Assembly (NCBI GenBank): GCA_002389265.1
Contig: DGOD01000107.1
Span: 2,566-8,114, forward strand
Direction of reading: 5' to 3'
Length of the DNA stretch: 5,549 bases
DNA from: Gammaproteobacteria bacterium UBA4475
Lineage (GTDB): Bacteria; Pseudomonadota; Gammaproteobacteria; Pseudomonadales; Azotimanducaceae
Every line of letters begins with the position of its first letter. Position 1 is the first letter of the stretch. Both the position numbers and the translations under genes were made by a program. Positions 1 through 5,479 of this stretch are shown here, in pieces. The notes under the pieces were generated by a model, which was not told where the DNA came from, searched no databases, and worked only from the letters and a program-made list of their open reading frames with translations.

Positions 1-983
1 TCAATCAGGTCGTCGCGGCGCAGGATCTGCAAGACACTGGTGGCCGCCGCACAGGCTTGGGGCATGGCGCCGAAGGTATGAAACATGACGCTAAAGCCGC
101 CGGCGGCAATCGCCTCAGCCACTGCGTCGGTACCAAATACGCCAGCAATGGGCGCGTAGCCGCCCGCCAGACCCTTTCCCGCCACTAACAAGTCGGGCTT
201 GATACCATAGTGGTCTGAGCCGAACCTCCGGCCGGTACGACCAAAACCAGTCATCACCTCATCCATGATCAGCAGAATACCATGCTGCTTCAAAATCAAT
301 TGCACGCCGTCCCAGTAACCCGCTGGAGGTGCTATGGCGCCGCCGCTTGAGCCGTTGAGCGGTTCGGCGATCAAGGCTGCGATATTGTCAGCACCGATGG
401 TTGCGATAGTTTGCTCAAGGTCGTCCAGGTAGTACTGCGTGGCCAGCGCGTCATCAGTCCCGACGGGGCAACGCAGGGGGTAGGGCGTTTGTATCTGTGG
501 ATAGGTCGCCAGTATGCCCTCGAGTCCCTTCTTGCGCTCGGGGTGGCCGGAAGCCGCGGCGGTGGTGATGGTCGTGCCGTGATAGGAAATGCTCCGGGTC
601 AGAATCACGGTTCGCTGCGGCGCGCCGAGGCCCGCGTGGTACTGAATCGCCATTTTAATCGCGGCTTCATTCGCTTCAGAGCCGCCAGACGCCAGATGAA
701 TTCTCGTTAGGTGAGGGGGCAGCCAATGCGCGCGTAATTCATTCACCAGCGCTTCACGTTCTGGGGTCAGCCAAGGTGGCATGATAAAGGTACAGTTGAC
801 CAGTGCATCTCTGACCGCGTCGGCGACTTCAACAACCCCATGGCCAATGTTCGACACAATGCAGCCGCCGGCTGCATCGAGAATTTTTCTGCCATCTGTC
901 AGGTACAGGTAGGCACCTTCTGCACGAGTCACGTAGACCGGTTCCGAACCGGGTAAAAAAGGCCAGATTGCCGGCTGTTCCAT
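1..983 (-). CDS. Class III PLP-dependent aminotransferase (omega-transaminase-like), C-terminus cut by window edge
   Basis: The minus-strand frame from the ATG at 983-981 stays open to base 1, giving 327 residues of a family that usually has about 420-460, so roughly the last 100 or more lie outside. Class III landmarks appear in order: a SGGSEAN phosphate-binding loop (99-105), SYHGTT with the ring-stacking Tyr/His (133-138), IAEPLNG (205-211, Glu207), MDEVMTGFGRTG (240-251) with the Asp241 that contacts the PLP pyridine nitrogen, AGKGLAGGYAPI (268-279) with Schiff-base Lys270, and FHTFGAMPQACAAA (301-314), the usual HTF motif. All catalytic residues seen are intact. Such enzymes move an amino group from an amine or omega-amino acid to pyruvate or 2-oxoglutarate in the cytoplasm. 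The exact substrate (beta-alanine, GABA, taurine, polyamine or other) cannot be told. It is divergent from the symporter gene, suggesting a shared catabolic role. No clear Shine-Dalgarno precedes the start, so the N-terminus is moderately sure. Confidence 0.93.
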   Translation of the reverse strand, partial: MEQPAIWPFLPGSEPVYVTRAEGAYLYLTDGRKILDAAGGCIVSNIGHGVVEVADAVRDALVNCTFIMPPWLTPEREALVNELRAHWLPPHLTRIHLASGGSEANEAAIKMAIQYHAGLGAPQRTVILTRSISYHGTTITTAAASGHPERKKGLEGILATYPQIQTPYPLRCPVGTDDALATQYYLDDLEQTIATIGADNIAALIAEPLNGSSGGAIAPPAGYWDGVQLILKQHGILLIMDEVMTGFGRTGRRFGSDHYGIKPDLLVAGKGLAGGYAPIAGVFGTDAVAEAIAAGGFSVMFHTFGAMPQACAAATSVLQILRRDDLI

Positions 984-1050
984 AGGGTGAGACTCATATT
1001 CAAGGCTAGGGCTGCATAATAGATTTTTCTTCGGTGAATAAGAACCCCAA

Positions 1051-1107
1051 CCCGAGACTGAGTCGGCTTAGACTCGCCAGGGATATCACGCTGCTGTAGT
1101 CTCGCCA
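1051..1107. promoter_or_regulatory. Operator-like cluster of three tAGwCTCGsC motifs in the divergent intergenic region
   Basis: Two near-identical direct copies, TAGACTCGCCA (1069-1079) and TAGTCTCGCCA (1097-1107), match at 10 of 11 bases and start 28 bp apart. A third copy lies on the opposite strand at 1051-1061 (read TCAGTCTCGGG on the minus strand), so copies one and two form an imperfect palindrome that includes a GAGTC/GACTC stem (1060-1064 with 1071-1075). The location between two divergently transcribed, probably functionally linked genes suits binding by a shared regulator. No regulator gene is in the window and no strong -35/-10 pair was found. The repeats are seen; the regulatory role is inference. 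Confidence 0.4.
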
Positions 1108-1126
1108 CAGCCCCATGATCCTCGCT

Positions 1127-1162
1127 AGTCCTGCAGATACAGGGTTAGATTGATGCAGGACT
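1127..1162. repeat. Perfect 9-bp inverted repeat in the symporter leader
   Basis: AGTCCTGCA (1127-1135) and TGCAGGACT (1154-1162) are exact reverse complements separated by 18 bases. The repeat lies 99 bases upstream of the chosen symporter start and covers an in-frame TTG (1150) and ATG (1153) that would otherwise extend the protein by about 37 residues. It could be an operator or a leader hairpin. A further short palindrome, GGTGA-GT-TCACC, lies at 1210-1221. Confidence 0.45.
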
Positions 1163-1260
1163 GGCTCATGCGGATCTTTCACACAGGCGTATGCCAGCGA
1201 GCTAAGACTGGTGAGTTCACCTTGTGCAGGTTAAGGTTAACGGGTATTCGTTGTCATGAG

Positions 1261-2712
1261 ATGTCTGTGTTGAATTACCTTGATCTAATCGCCATTGGTG
1301 GCTATTTCGCTATCTTGCTTATCATCGGCCTGCGGGTGATGCGGTCCGCCAAAGGTGAAGACGAAGTGGAGTCTTTTCTGGCCGCCGACAGAGATATGGG
1401 GCTCGCACAAACCACCGCCAGTACCGCGGCCACCGACCTGGGTGGCGGTTTTAGCATTGCCATGGGTGGTCTGGGTTTTACCCTCGGCCTGTCGGCTTCC
1501 TGGCTGGTAGCGATATCGGCGCTCAGCGTAGTGTTGGTGTCTTTCTTAATGGTCCCGAAAGTTAAACGTTGGTCAGACCGCGTTCGTGGGTTGACTACCG
1601 GCGATCTGTTCGAGGCGCGATTTGATGCCCGTACGGGCACTATGGCGGCGGTGGTCATCGGTCTCGCTTGGTTTTCCTTTGTGGGTGGGCAAGTCATCGC
1701 CGGCGGCAAATTACTGCAAGTGACGCTAGACCTTGACCTGACGGTAGCCATCGTCGTGGCTGGCGGCGTCATCCTTGCCTATACCGCCATGGGGGGGTTA
1801 AAGGCCGTGATCTATACCGACGTCTTTCAAATGATTGTGTTGTTGATCGGTATTCTGTTCTTAATGGTACCCATCGGGTTTTACAAGATCGGTGGCTGGG
1901 GTGCTATGGTCGCCCACTTCGCAGCCGTTGATGCCACTCAGTCGATGTTGTCTTTCACCGCCATTGGTTGGAAGCAACTGGTGGGCTGGTTCCTGGCGAT
2001 TTTTCCCGTCTGGTTTATTTCCATCGCGGCCATGCAGCGCATCGTCGCGGCCCGAGATGAAAAAACCGCCACCCGCGCCTTTTTGCTGACCGGTGTACCC
2101 ATTGAATGGCCCCTGTTCGCAATCGGCAGCACCTTGGTGGGTATGTTCGCGCGAATGCTCATGCCGGATCTTAGCGATCCGGAATTGGCGACGCCCATGA
2201 TGATCATGACCCTCTTGCCCGCCGGCATTGCCGGGTTTGTCATCGCCGCTTATATCGCCGCCGTCATGTCCACCGCCGATTCCTGTTTAATAGGGCCTGT
2301 GGCGATCTTTACCAACGACATCTATCACAAGCGCATTAACCCGCAAGCCACCAAAGCCAAACTCATGAGTGTCGCCCGTGTGACAACGCTACTGCTGGGT
2401 GTTCTGGCCATTTTCATCGCCTACATGGTGCCCAATGTGCTAGATCTGATCTTATATGCCTATACCTTTGGGGCAGCAGGTTTATTCTTCCCGATGCTGG
2501 GTCTATTGTTTTGGCCGAGAACCACCGCGACCGGCGCGTTCTGGAGCATTATTCTCGGCGGCAGTTCCGCCGTTGTCTGGACTATCTTAGGTGAGCCCTG
2601 GGGTTTTGCGGCATCTTATCTAGGTTGGTTCGTGGGCCTGCCGTCTTTGGTATTGATCTCGCTATTAACCGCGCACTCCACCGACGAGGACCTGGAGTTG
2701 TTTCGGGTTTGA
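1261..2712 (+). CDS. Sodium:solute symporter family (SSS, PF00474-type) transporter
   Basis: The product is a 483-residue, very hydrophobic polytopic inner-membrane protein, a normal SSS length with about 13 expected membrane segments. The first is residues 7-26, followed by the short charged loop and the FLAADR region (39-44) typical of the family. Other SSS hallmarks are TTASTAATDLGGGFS (51-65) in the broken TM1-equivalent helix, LTTGDLFEARF (111-121), YTAMGGLKAVIYTDVFQ (174-190), MQRIVAARDEKTA (258-270) and AAVMSTADS (333-341), the last carrying Ser/Thr positions that form the Na2 sodium site in characterised members. It probably imports an organic solute with sodium; the substrate is unknown. 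ATG 1261 is preferred because family similarity begins there and the longer reading from TTG 1150 adds a polar, unrelated leader. A strong Shine-Dalgarno is lacking for either start. Divergence from the aminotransferase suggests uptake of that enzyme's amine or amino acid substrate. Confidence 0.9.
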   Translation: MSVLNYLDLIAIGGYFAILLIIGLRVMRSAKGEDEVESFLAADRDMGLAQTTASTAATDLGGGFSIAMGGLGFTLGLSASWLVAISALSVVLVSFLMVPKVKRWSDRVRGLTTGDLFEARFDARTGTMAAVVIGLAWFSFVGGQVIAGGKLLQVTLDLDLTVAIVVAGGVILAYTAMGGLKAVIYTDVFQMIVLLIGILFLMVPIGFYKIGGWGAMVAHFAAVDATQSMLSFTAIGWKQLVGWFLAIFPVWFISIAAMQRIVAARDEKTATRAFLLTGVPIEWPLFAIGSTLVGMFARMLMPDLSDPELATPMMIMTLLPAGIAGFVIAAYIAAVMSTADSCLIGPVAIFTNDIYHKRINPQATKAKLMSVARVTTLLLGVLAIFIAYMVPNVLDLILYAYTFGAAGLFFPMLGLLFWPRTTATGAFWSIILGGSSAVVWTILGEPWGFAASYLGWFVGLPSLVLISLLTAHSTDEDLELFRV

Positions 2713-2725
2713 TGGGTGGGCAAAC

Positions 2726-2739
2726 CGGCTGTTTAGCCG
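2726..2739 (+). terminator. Weak hairpin just after the symporter stop codon
   Basis: CGGCT-GTTT-AGCCG forms a perfect 5-bp stem with a 4-base loop 13 bases after the symporter stop codon. No T-run follows, so it is not a convincing intrinsic terminator, only a plausible 3'-end structure. Confidence 0.25.
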
Positions 2740-2800
2740 AGATGGCGGCGGGTAGCTAGCTTGGTGTTTGAGGCAATTCGGTTTTGCGGCGAGCGCCTAA

Positions 2801-3178
2801 TTAAGAATCGAGTTTCTCGAGGAGTTCGTTAACGCTGGCTGTTACAGTGCGGCCCGTGGTCTTAATGATGATTCAGTCTGAGGTCCAGGAGTCTTATTCC
2901 CAGTCTAATACCTGTTGCCAGGCATTGCGCGTTAGCTGAATCGGATTGCAGGGATCGGCGATAATGTTCCTGCCCAAACGCAGGTTGTCAGCGGCCATGC
3001 TATAAGCAAGATGAGGGCCCTCACCGGTGATATTGTTTGCGTGAAAAGCCCGCAGGGCTTGCTTGATGGTGTCAATTCGCAGGTACATACATTCGGGTTG
3101 TTAAGCCACAGCGTGGGTTATGGTCGACTTTCCCGACCCAGGCAGTCCGGCAAATAGATAAAGTTCGGCAGATTGCAT
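2801..3178 (-). pseudogene. Decayed P-loop kinase-like ATP-binding protein (AAA_33/PF13671 type), three stops and internal deletion
   Basis: Read on the minus strand from ATG 3178-3176, one frame runs to a final TAA at 2803-2801. It opens with LYLFAGLPGSGKST (6-19), a textbook Walker A motif, then after a TAA at codon 26 (3103-3101) continues with MYLRIDTIKQALRA and AADNLRLGRNIIADPCNP, typical of this family of small ATP-binding kinases. After LTRNAW the frame jumps to WQQVLDWE, stop (codon 95, 2896-2894), DSWTSD, stop (codon 102, 2875-2873), IIIKTTGRTVTASVNELLEKL, which resembles the family C-terminus (pattern VLDREYEPW..DR.VIDTAGRSV..SV.ELL). Codons 95 and 102 sit where Tyr and Arg are expected, so each stop is one base from sense. 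With 125 codons against about 165-175 expected, some 40-50 central residues appear lost. The family assignment is from memory of family patterns, not a search. Confidence 0.72.
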
Positions 3179-3194
3179 GCGTGAAGTCTAACGC

Positions 3195-3225
3195 AGCAAT
3201 CGCACGTGTTAGGCGCACGACTGCT
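3195..3225 (-). other. Intergenic hairpin between the VOC gene and the kinase remnant
   Basis: AGCAATCG (3195-3202) pairs with CGACTGCT (3218-3225) with one mismatch that becomes a G-U wobble in a minus-strand transcript; the flanking C3194/G3226 adds a pair. The loop is 15 bases. It lies just downstream of the VOC stop codon but lacks a U-run, so terminator function is unproven. Integron-core-like heptamers GTCTAAC (3186-3192) and GTTAGGC (3208-3214) overlap it. Confidence 0.3.
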
Positions 3226-3239
3226 GTGCTAAATAGATC

Positions 3240-3620
3240 TTATGCCATGCGGTGCAGGGCACAAATTTTGTTGCCTGACGGGTCACGCAAATAGGCAAGA
3301 TACATCTTGCCGCTACCGCCTTCACGCACGCCTGGTAGATCTTCGCAGGTGGTGCCGCCATTAGCGATGCCCGCAGCATGCCATTTATCAGCGGTTGCCG
3401 GGTCCGCGGCGACAAAGCCGATGGTGCTGCCGTTACCGTGGCTCGCAGGCTCGTCATTAATCGGCTTGCTGATGGAGAAAATACCCGTGGGGGTAATGTA
3501 AAAACAACGACCCGCTGGGTCGATCGTGCCTGGCCCATGGCCCAATGTGCCGAGAACCGCATCATAAAAGACCTTCGCTGCTGCGACGTCGTTGGCACCT
3601 ACCATAATATGACTGAACAT
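3240..3620 (-). CDS. VOC-superfamily (glyoxalase/bleomycin-resistance fold) protein
   Basis: The 126-residue protein has the single-domain VOC length and layout of two beta-alpha-beta-beta-beta modules. Module one opens with MFSHIMVGANDVAAAKVFYDAVLG (1-24), including the typical His4 metal-ligand position and the FYDAVLG helix. Module two spans about 65-122 (TIGFVAAD, later YLAYLRDPSGNKICALH), with the RDP.GNK signature near the C-terminus. The position often occupied by a metal-binding Glu after GNKI is Cys120, common in the uncharacterised branch that ends in CALHR, so metal dependence is uncertain. Family members include lyases, isomerases, dioxygenases and antibiotic-binding proteins; no substrate can be assigned. 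The ATG at 3620-3618 is supported by AAAAGG at 3635-3630, 9 bases upstream. It is a monocistronic or short-operon gene with the kinase remnant 61 bases downstream on the same strand, and it appears intact. Confidence 0.9.
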   Translation of the reverse strand: MFSHIMVGANDVAAAKVFYDAVLGTLGHGPGTIDPAGRCFYITPTGIFSISKPINDEPASHGNGSTIGFVAADPATADKWHAAGIANGGTTCEDLPGVREGGSGKMYLAYLRDPSGNKICALHRMA

Positions 3621-3643
3621 GATTGCTTACCTTTTGTTGAGAA

Positions 3644-3691
3644 TTGAATTTGTCGAGCCTTGAATTTGTCGAGCCGTGAATTTGTTGATAA
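3644..3691. repeat. 16-bp tandem repeat upstream of the VOC gene
   Basis: TTGAATTTGTCGAGCC occurs twice head to tail without a gap (3644-3659 and 3660-3675), followed by a degenerate third copy (3676-3691, sharing TGAATTTGT.GA). The array begins 24 bases upstream of the VOC start codon, beyond its ribosome binding site, so it may overlap the promoter or 5' leader. Copy number could vary by slippage. Identity is seen; any regulatory role is inference. Confidence 0.8.
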
Positions 3692-3826
3692 ATGACCGTT
3701 CAAAGTTCCGGCTACGCATTATCGAGGTAGCCGTCACACAAAGCAATTTTTTGCGGCAAGGCGCAGTTGTTACCCATGGCATATTGTCGAAACACTCACG
3801 GGCTGTGTTCACGTTGCCGCAGGTAG

Positions 3827-4141
3827 CCTGCCGCTGGTTTGCCAACCACGTTTCGATCAGAAATCAACGGTACAGAGTTCACCAGTAAAGCCATTTTCTT
3901 TTGATCGAAGGAGGCGGGTATCACGCTTGGCTTTATACAACCGGGAAAGCCCACTCAGAACGCGTTCGTCGAAAGCCTCAACGGCAAGCTTTGCAAGGAA
4001 TGCTTGAGCGCGAACTGGTTCAGATCGCTGGACGAGGGAAGAGTAGAAAGAAATCAATGGCGAAAGCACTACAACCAGGTTCACCCGCATAGCTTACTTA
4101 GCTATTTTCCACCTGTTGTGTTCGCACAGCAAGCAGCATAA
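3827..4141 (+). pseudogene. IS3-family transposase (OrfB) C-terminal remnant
   Basis: The plus-strand frame 3827-4141 encodes the end of an rve-type integrase core: GLPTTFRSEINGTEFTSKA, then stop TGA at 3902-3904, then SKEAGITLGFIQPGKPTQNA, FVESLNGKLCKECL, NWFRSLDEGR, QWRKHYNQVHPHS and YFPPVVFAQQAA with TAA at 4139-4141. These match the conserved IS3 OrfB tail (FTSKA..FW, PGKPTQNAFVES.NG, DECL..NWF.SL, YN.VRPHS). The TGA falls where Trp is expected, one base from TGG. The DDE Glu is present (codon 3971-3973), but the residue 35 positions before it, where the second Asp (usual DNGTEF) should be, is Ile in SEING, so catalysis would be lost even without the stop. Upstream the frame ends at TAG 3824-3826 and I cannot trace OrfA, the rest of OrfB or terminal inverted repeats. 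Confidence 0.85.
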
Positions 4142-4151
4142 AGTTGAAGAT

Positions 4152-4165
4152 TCTCATCGATGAGA
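4152..4165. repeat. 14-bp perfect palindrome downstream of the IS3 remnant
   Basis: TCTCATCGATGAGA is its own reverse complement. It begins 11 bases after the transposase stop codon, where the right end of an IS3 element would be expected. A second stem, GGTCGC (4187-4192) with GCGACC (4215-4220), follows. Function is unknown; it may be residue of the IS end or of an attC-type folded site. Confidence 0.5.
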
Positions 4166-4243
4166 TGGCACTAAAGATGAGGGAAAGGTCGCTGGCATCC
4201 TGTCACTTGCCTATGCGACCCAGGCGCCAGAGCGTCCACGTGA

Positions 4244-4264
4244 CTTAACTGAGTGTTAGGTGCC
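4244..4264 (+). other. Right half of an integron attC site (L' and R' boxes)
   Basis: CTTAACTG (4244-4251) is followed after three bases by GTTAGGT (4255-4261), matching the R' consensus GTTRRRY, then GCC. The arrangement closely resembles the 3' end of well-known cassette attC sites such as that of aadA1 (CTTAACTC...GTTAGAT). A matching left half for this same site (RYYYAAC upstream) was not found before 4244, where the IS3 remnant lies. The recombination point would be between G4255 and T4256, and the GNAT start codon is only 26 bases further on, as in typical cassettes. Confidence 0.65.
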
Positions 4265-4803
4265 ATCGCGAGACATATGCAATGAATATCAGGGAAGCAG
4301 CATTAGCGGATTGGGAGGGCATCTGGCCGATCTTTCGAGAGATCGCAAGACTAGGCGAGACCTATGCATATCCGACCGACATTGACGAAGAACAAGCTCA
4401 ATGGGAGTGGATGACCTACCCTCGAAAAACATTTGTGTTTGAGGAGAAAGGCAGCATCCTTGGAACCTATTTCATCAAAACCAACAATGCAGGCCCCGGG
4501 GACCATGTTTGCAATTGTGGTTATATGGTGTCTTCGCAGGCTCGAGGTCGCGGATTGGCTAGCTCCATGTGTGAACACTCGCAAGAGTTAGCGACGAAAC
4601 TGGGATACAAAGCAATGCAATTCAACTTCGTTGCTGCTACAAATGAGGGAGCGGTCAGGCTGTGGGGAAATCTCGGATTTGAAACAGTAGGTAGACTGCC
4701 ACAGGCGTTTAATCACCCTAGCCTGGGTTATGTTGATGCATTGGTCATGTATAAATGGTTATGACGAAGGCAAGACTGGTAGGCACCTAACATGCAGTTG
4801 AAG
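4256..4803 (+). mobile_element. Stranded integron gene cassette carrying a GNAT gene
   Basis: The two ends carry exact 10-bp complementary boxes, GTTAGGTGCC (4255-4264) and GGCACCTAAC (4782-4791), as expected because the start of a linear cassette and its own attC R'' box pair in the circular form. L' CTTAACTG and L'' CAGTTGAAG also pair, with one bulged G (G4800), the classical extrahelical base of attC. One compact gene fills the space. The right half of the downstream attC is not recognisable, so the right boundary is uncertain, and no integrase or further cassette is in the window. It is either a relic at the end of a degraded array or a cassette inserted at a secondary site. Confidence 0.62.
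4282..4764 (+). CDS. GNAT-family N-acetyltransferase
   Basis: The 160-residue product is a single GNAT domain of ordinary length. It begins MNIREAALADWEGIWPIFRE, the usual first strand and helix. Motif A is YMVSSQARGRGLASSM (81-96), with the acetyl-CoA pyrophosphate-binding Q-x-x-G-x-G pattern at Gln86, Gly89 and Gly91. Motif B follows as FNFVAATNEGAVRLWGNLGFETVGRLP (114-140), containing the Asn121/Ala124/Trp128 helix and the LGFE turn. GNAT enzymes acetylate amines of small molecules, peptides or proteins; the acceptor cannot be inferred, though resemblance to broad amino-acid or phosphinothricin-type acetyltransferases is plausible. ATG 4282 fits the start of the domain. It lacks a good Shine-Dalgarno and has a very short leader after the attC box, typical of cassette genes that rely on outside promoters. 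GNATs are frequent integron cargo. Confidence 0.92.
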   Translation: MNIREAALADWEGIWPIFREIARLGETYAYPTDIDEEQAQWEWMTYPRKTFVFEEKGSILGTYFIKTNNAGPGDHVCNCGYMVSSQARGRGLASSMCEHSQELATKLGYKAMQFNFVAATNEGAVRLWGNLGFETVGRLPQAFNHPSLGYVDALVMYKWL

Positions 4804-4806
4804 GCG
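4782..4806 (+). other. Left half of an integron attC site (R'' and L'' boxes)
   Basis: ACCTAAC (4785-4791) matches R'' consensus RYYYAAC, followed by a 3-base spacer and L'' CAGTTGAAG (4795-4803), where G4800 is the single unpaired base relative to L' CTTAACTG at 4244-4251. It starts 17 bases after the GNAT stop codon, as in normal cassettes. A small hairpin GCAGC-AA-GCTGC (4814-4825) lies where the variable central part of the site would be. No GTTRRRY with an L' box follows, so the site appears truncated. Confidence 0.65.
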
Positions 4807-5033
4807 TTTTTCCGCAGCAAGCTGCTCGAACACTCTGAATCATCACTAGTTCAGTAGACACTTCTCACCCTCCTTGTGATGATTTCCGTAGCAGAATTTT
4901 GTTCACATTAAAGCTTTCAGTAACCGCGGTCGGTGACCCGAGAGCAACCATCTAGTAACATGAAATATCTCCGTCGATAGACAAGGTCGGCCCTGTAGGA
5001 TGACAGCAATATTTTTGGAGGGTCAGTGAATAT

Positions 5034-5411
5034 ATGACGCGAAACAAAACAGATGGGTCATGGTCGATCATCGTAGTCTATATTTTTTTCGCCATTATGG
5101 GTGTTTCTGTATTGACTACCCAAATAGACCCTTTAGTTTTAGCTTTTTACATGGTGGTGAGCATAATCACTTTTACCGTGTACGCTATAGATAAATCAGC
5201 AGCGACTAAGGGAACTTGGCGTACAAGCGAAAGCACCCTGCATTTATTATCACTGGTAGGGGGCTGGCCAGGCGCCTTGGTCGCCCAACAAAAACTGCGC
5301 CATAAATCTAAGAAACAGTTTTTTCGCTTCGTTTACTGGATAACCGTCGCGCTAAACTGCGCGCTGCTTTCCTGGTTGCTCATCCCAATTGGCGGATCCA
5401 AACTTGGATAA
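5034..5411 (+). CDS. DUF1294 family small membrane protein
   Basis: The 125-residue protein has membrane segments at about 11-29, 33-51 and 97-117 and a conserved middle block: VYAIDKSAA (49-57), then WRTSESTLHLLSLVGGWPGA (62-81) and LVAQQKLRHKSKKQFF (82-97). The Y.IDK.AA, R..E..LH.L.L.GGWPGA and Q...RHK..K..F pattern is the DUF1294 (PF06961-type) signature. The family has no established function; members are sometimes fused to cold-shock domains, which is not the case here. ATG 5034 is preceded by GGAGGG (5017-5022), 11 bases upstream, a strong though slightly distant ribosome binding site. A GTG at 5026 is out of frame and soon meets a stop. The gene stands alone between the cassette and a repeat cluster, and its N-terminal segment is richer in A/T than the left half of the window. 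Confidence 0.88.
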   Translation: MTRNKTDGSWSIIVVYIFFAIMGVSVLTTQIDPLVLAFYMVVSIITFTVYAIDKSAATKGTWRTSESTLHLLSLVGGWPGALVAQQKLRHKSKKQFFRFVYWITVALNCALLSWLLIPIGGSKLG

Positions 5412-5479
5412 AGATAAATAGAGATAAATAGGGTCGGGGTAAAATAAGATAAAGAGATAAATAGGGTCGGGGTAAAATA
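5412..5479. repeat. 26-bp perfect direct repeat with AGATAAATA satellites
   Basis: An identical 26-base unit occurs at 5421-5446 and 5454-5479, offset by 33 bases. It begins GAGATAAATA and contains the core GGGTCGGGGTAAAATA. An extra copy of the AGATAAATA part lies at 5412-5420 and a partial AGATAAA in the spacer. The array starts immediately after the DUF1294 stop codon. The core resembles the GGGTC.G.GTAAAAT-type repeats often seen near REP-associated or IS200-like elements; that comparison is from memory and needs a search. Confidence 0.85.

Noticed and set aside
411..710. Plus-strand 99-codon open frame
   Set aside because: It is antisense to the aminotransferase, whose catalytic motifs lie on the minus strand here, and its translation is low-complexity and Arg/Gly-rich.
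707..713. GTTAGGT heptamer matching attC R'
   Set aside because: It lies within the coding sequence of the aminotransferase with no L box or partner, so it is chance; it shows that a heptamer alone is not evidence.
1144..1150. GTTAGAT heptamer matching GTTRRRY
   Set aside because: No L' box, no partner RYYYAAC site and no cassette gene arrangement; probably chance.
1150..1260. N-terminal extension of the symporter from TTG 1150
   Set aside because: The 37 extra residues are polar and unlike SSS N-termini, and the region holds an inverted repeat; ATG 1261 starts at the usual family position.
1302..1772. Minus-strand 156-codon open frame
   Set aside because: It is the complement of the symporter gene and has no recognisable protein features.
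3209..3598. Minus-strand 129-codon open frame overlapping the VOC gene
   Set aside because: It is an alternate-frame shadow; the overlapping VOC frame has clear family motifs and a ribosome binding site.
3644..3691. Possible CRISPR array
   Set aside because: The 16-bp units are directly adjacent with no spacers, so it is a simple tandem repeat.
3857..4090. Open frames on either strand across 3857-4092
   Set aside because: The third plus-strand frame carries unmistakable IS3 transposase sequence, so these frames are shadows.
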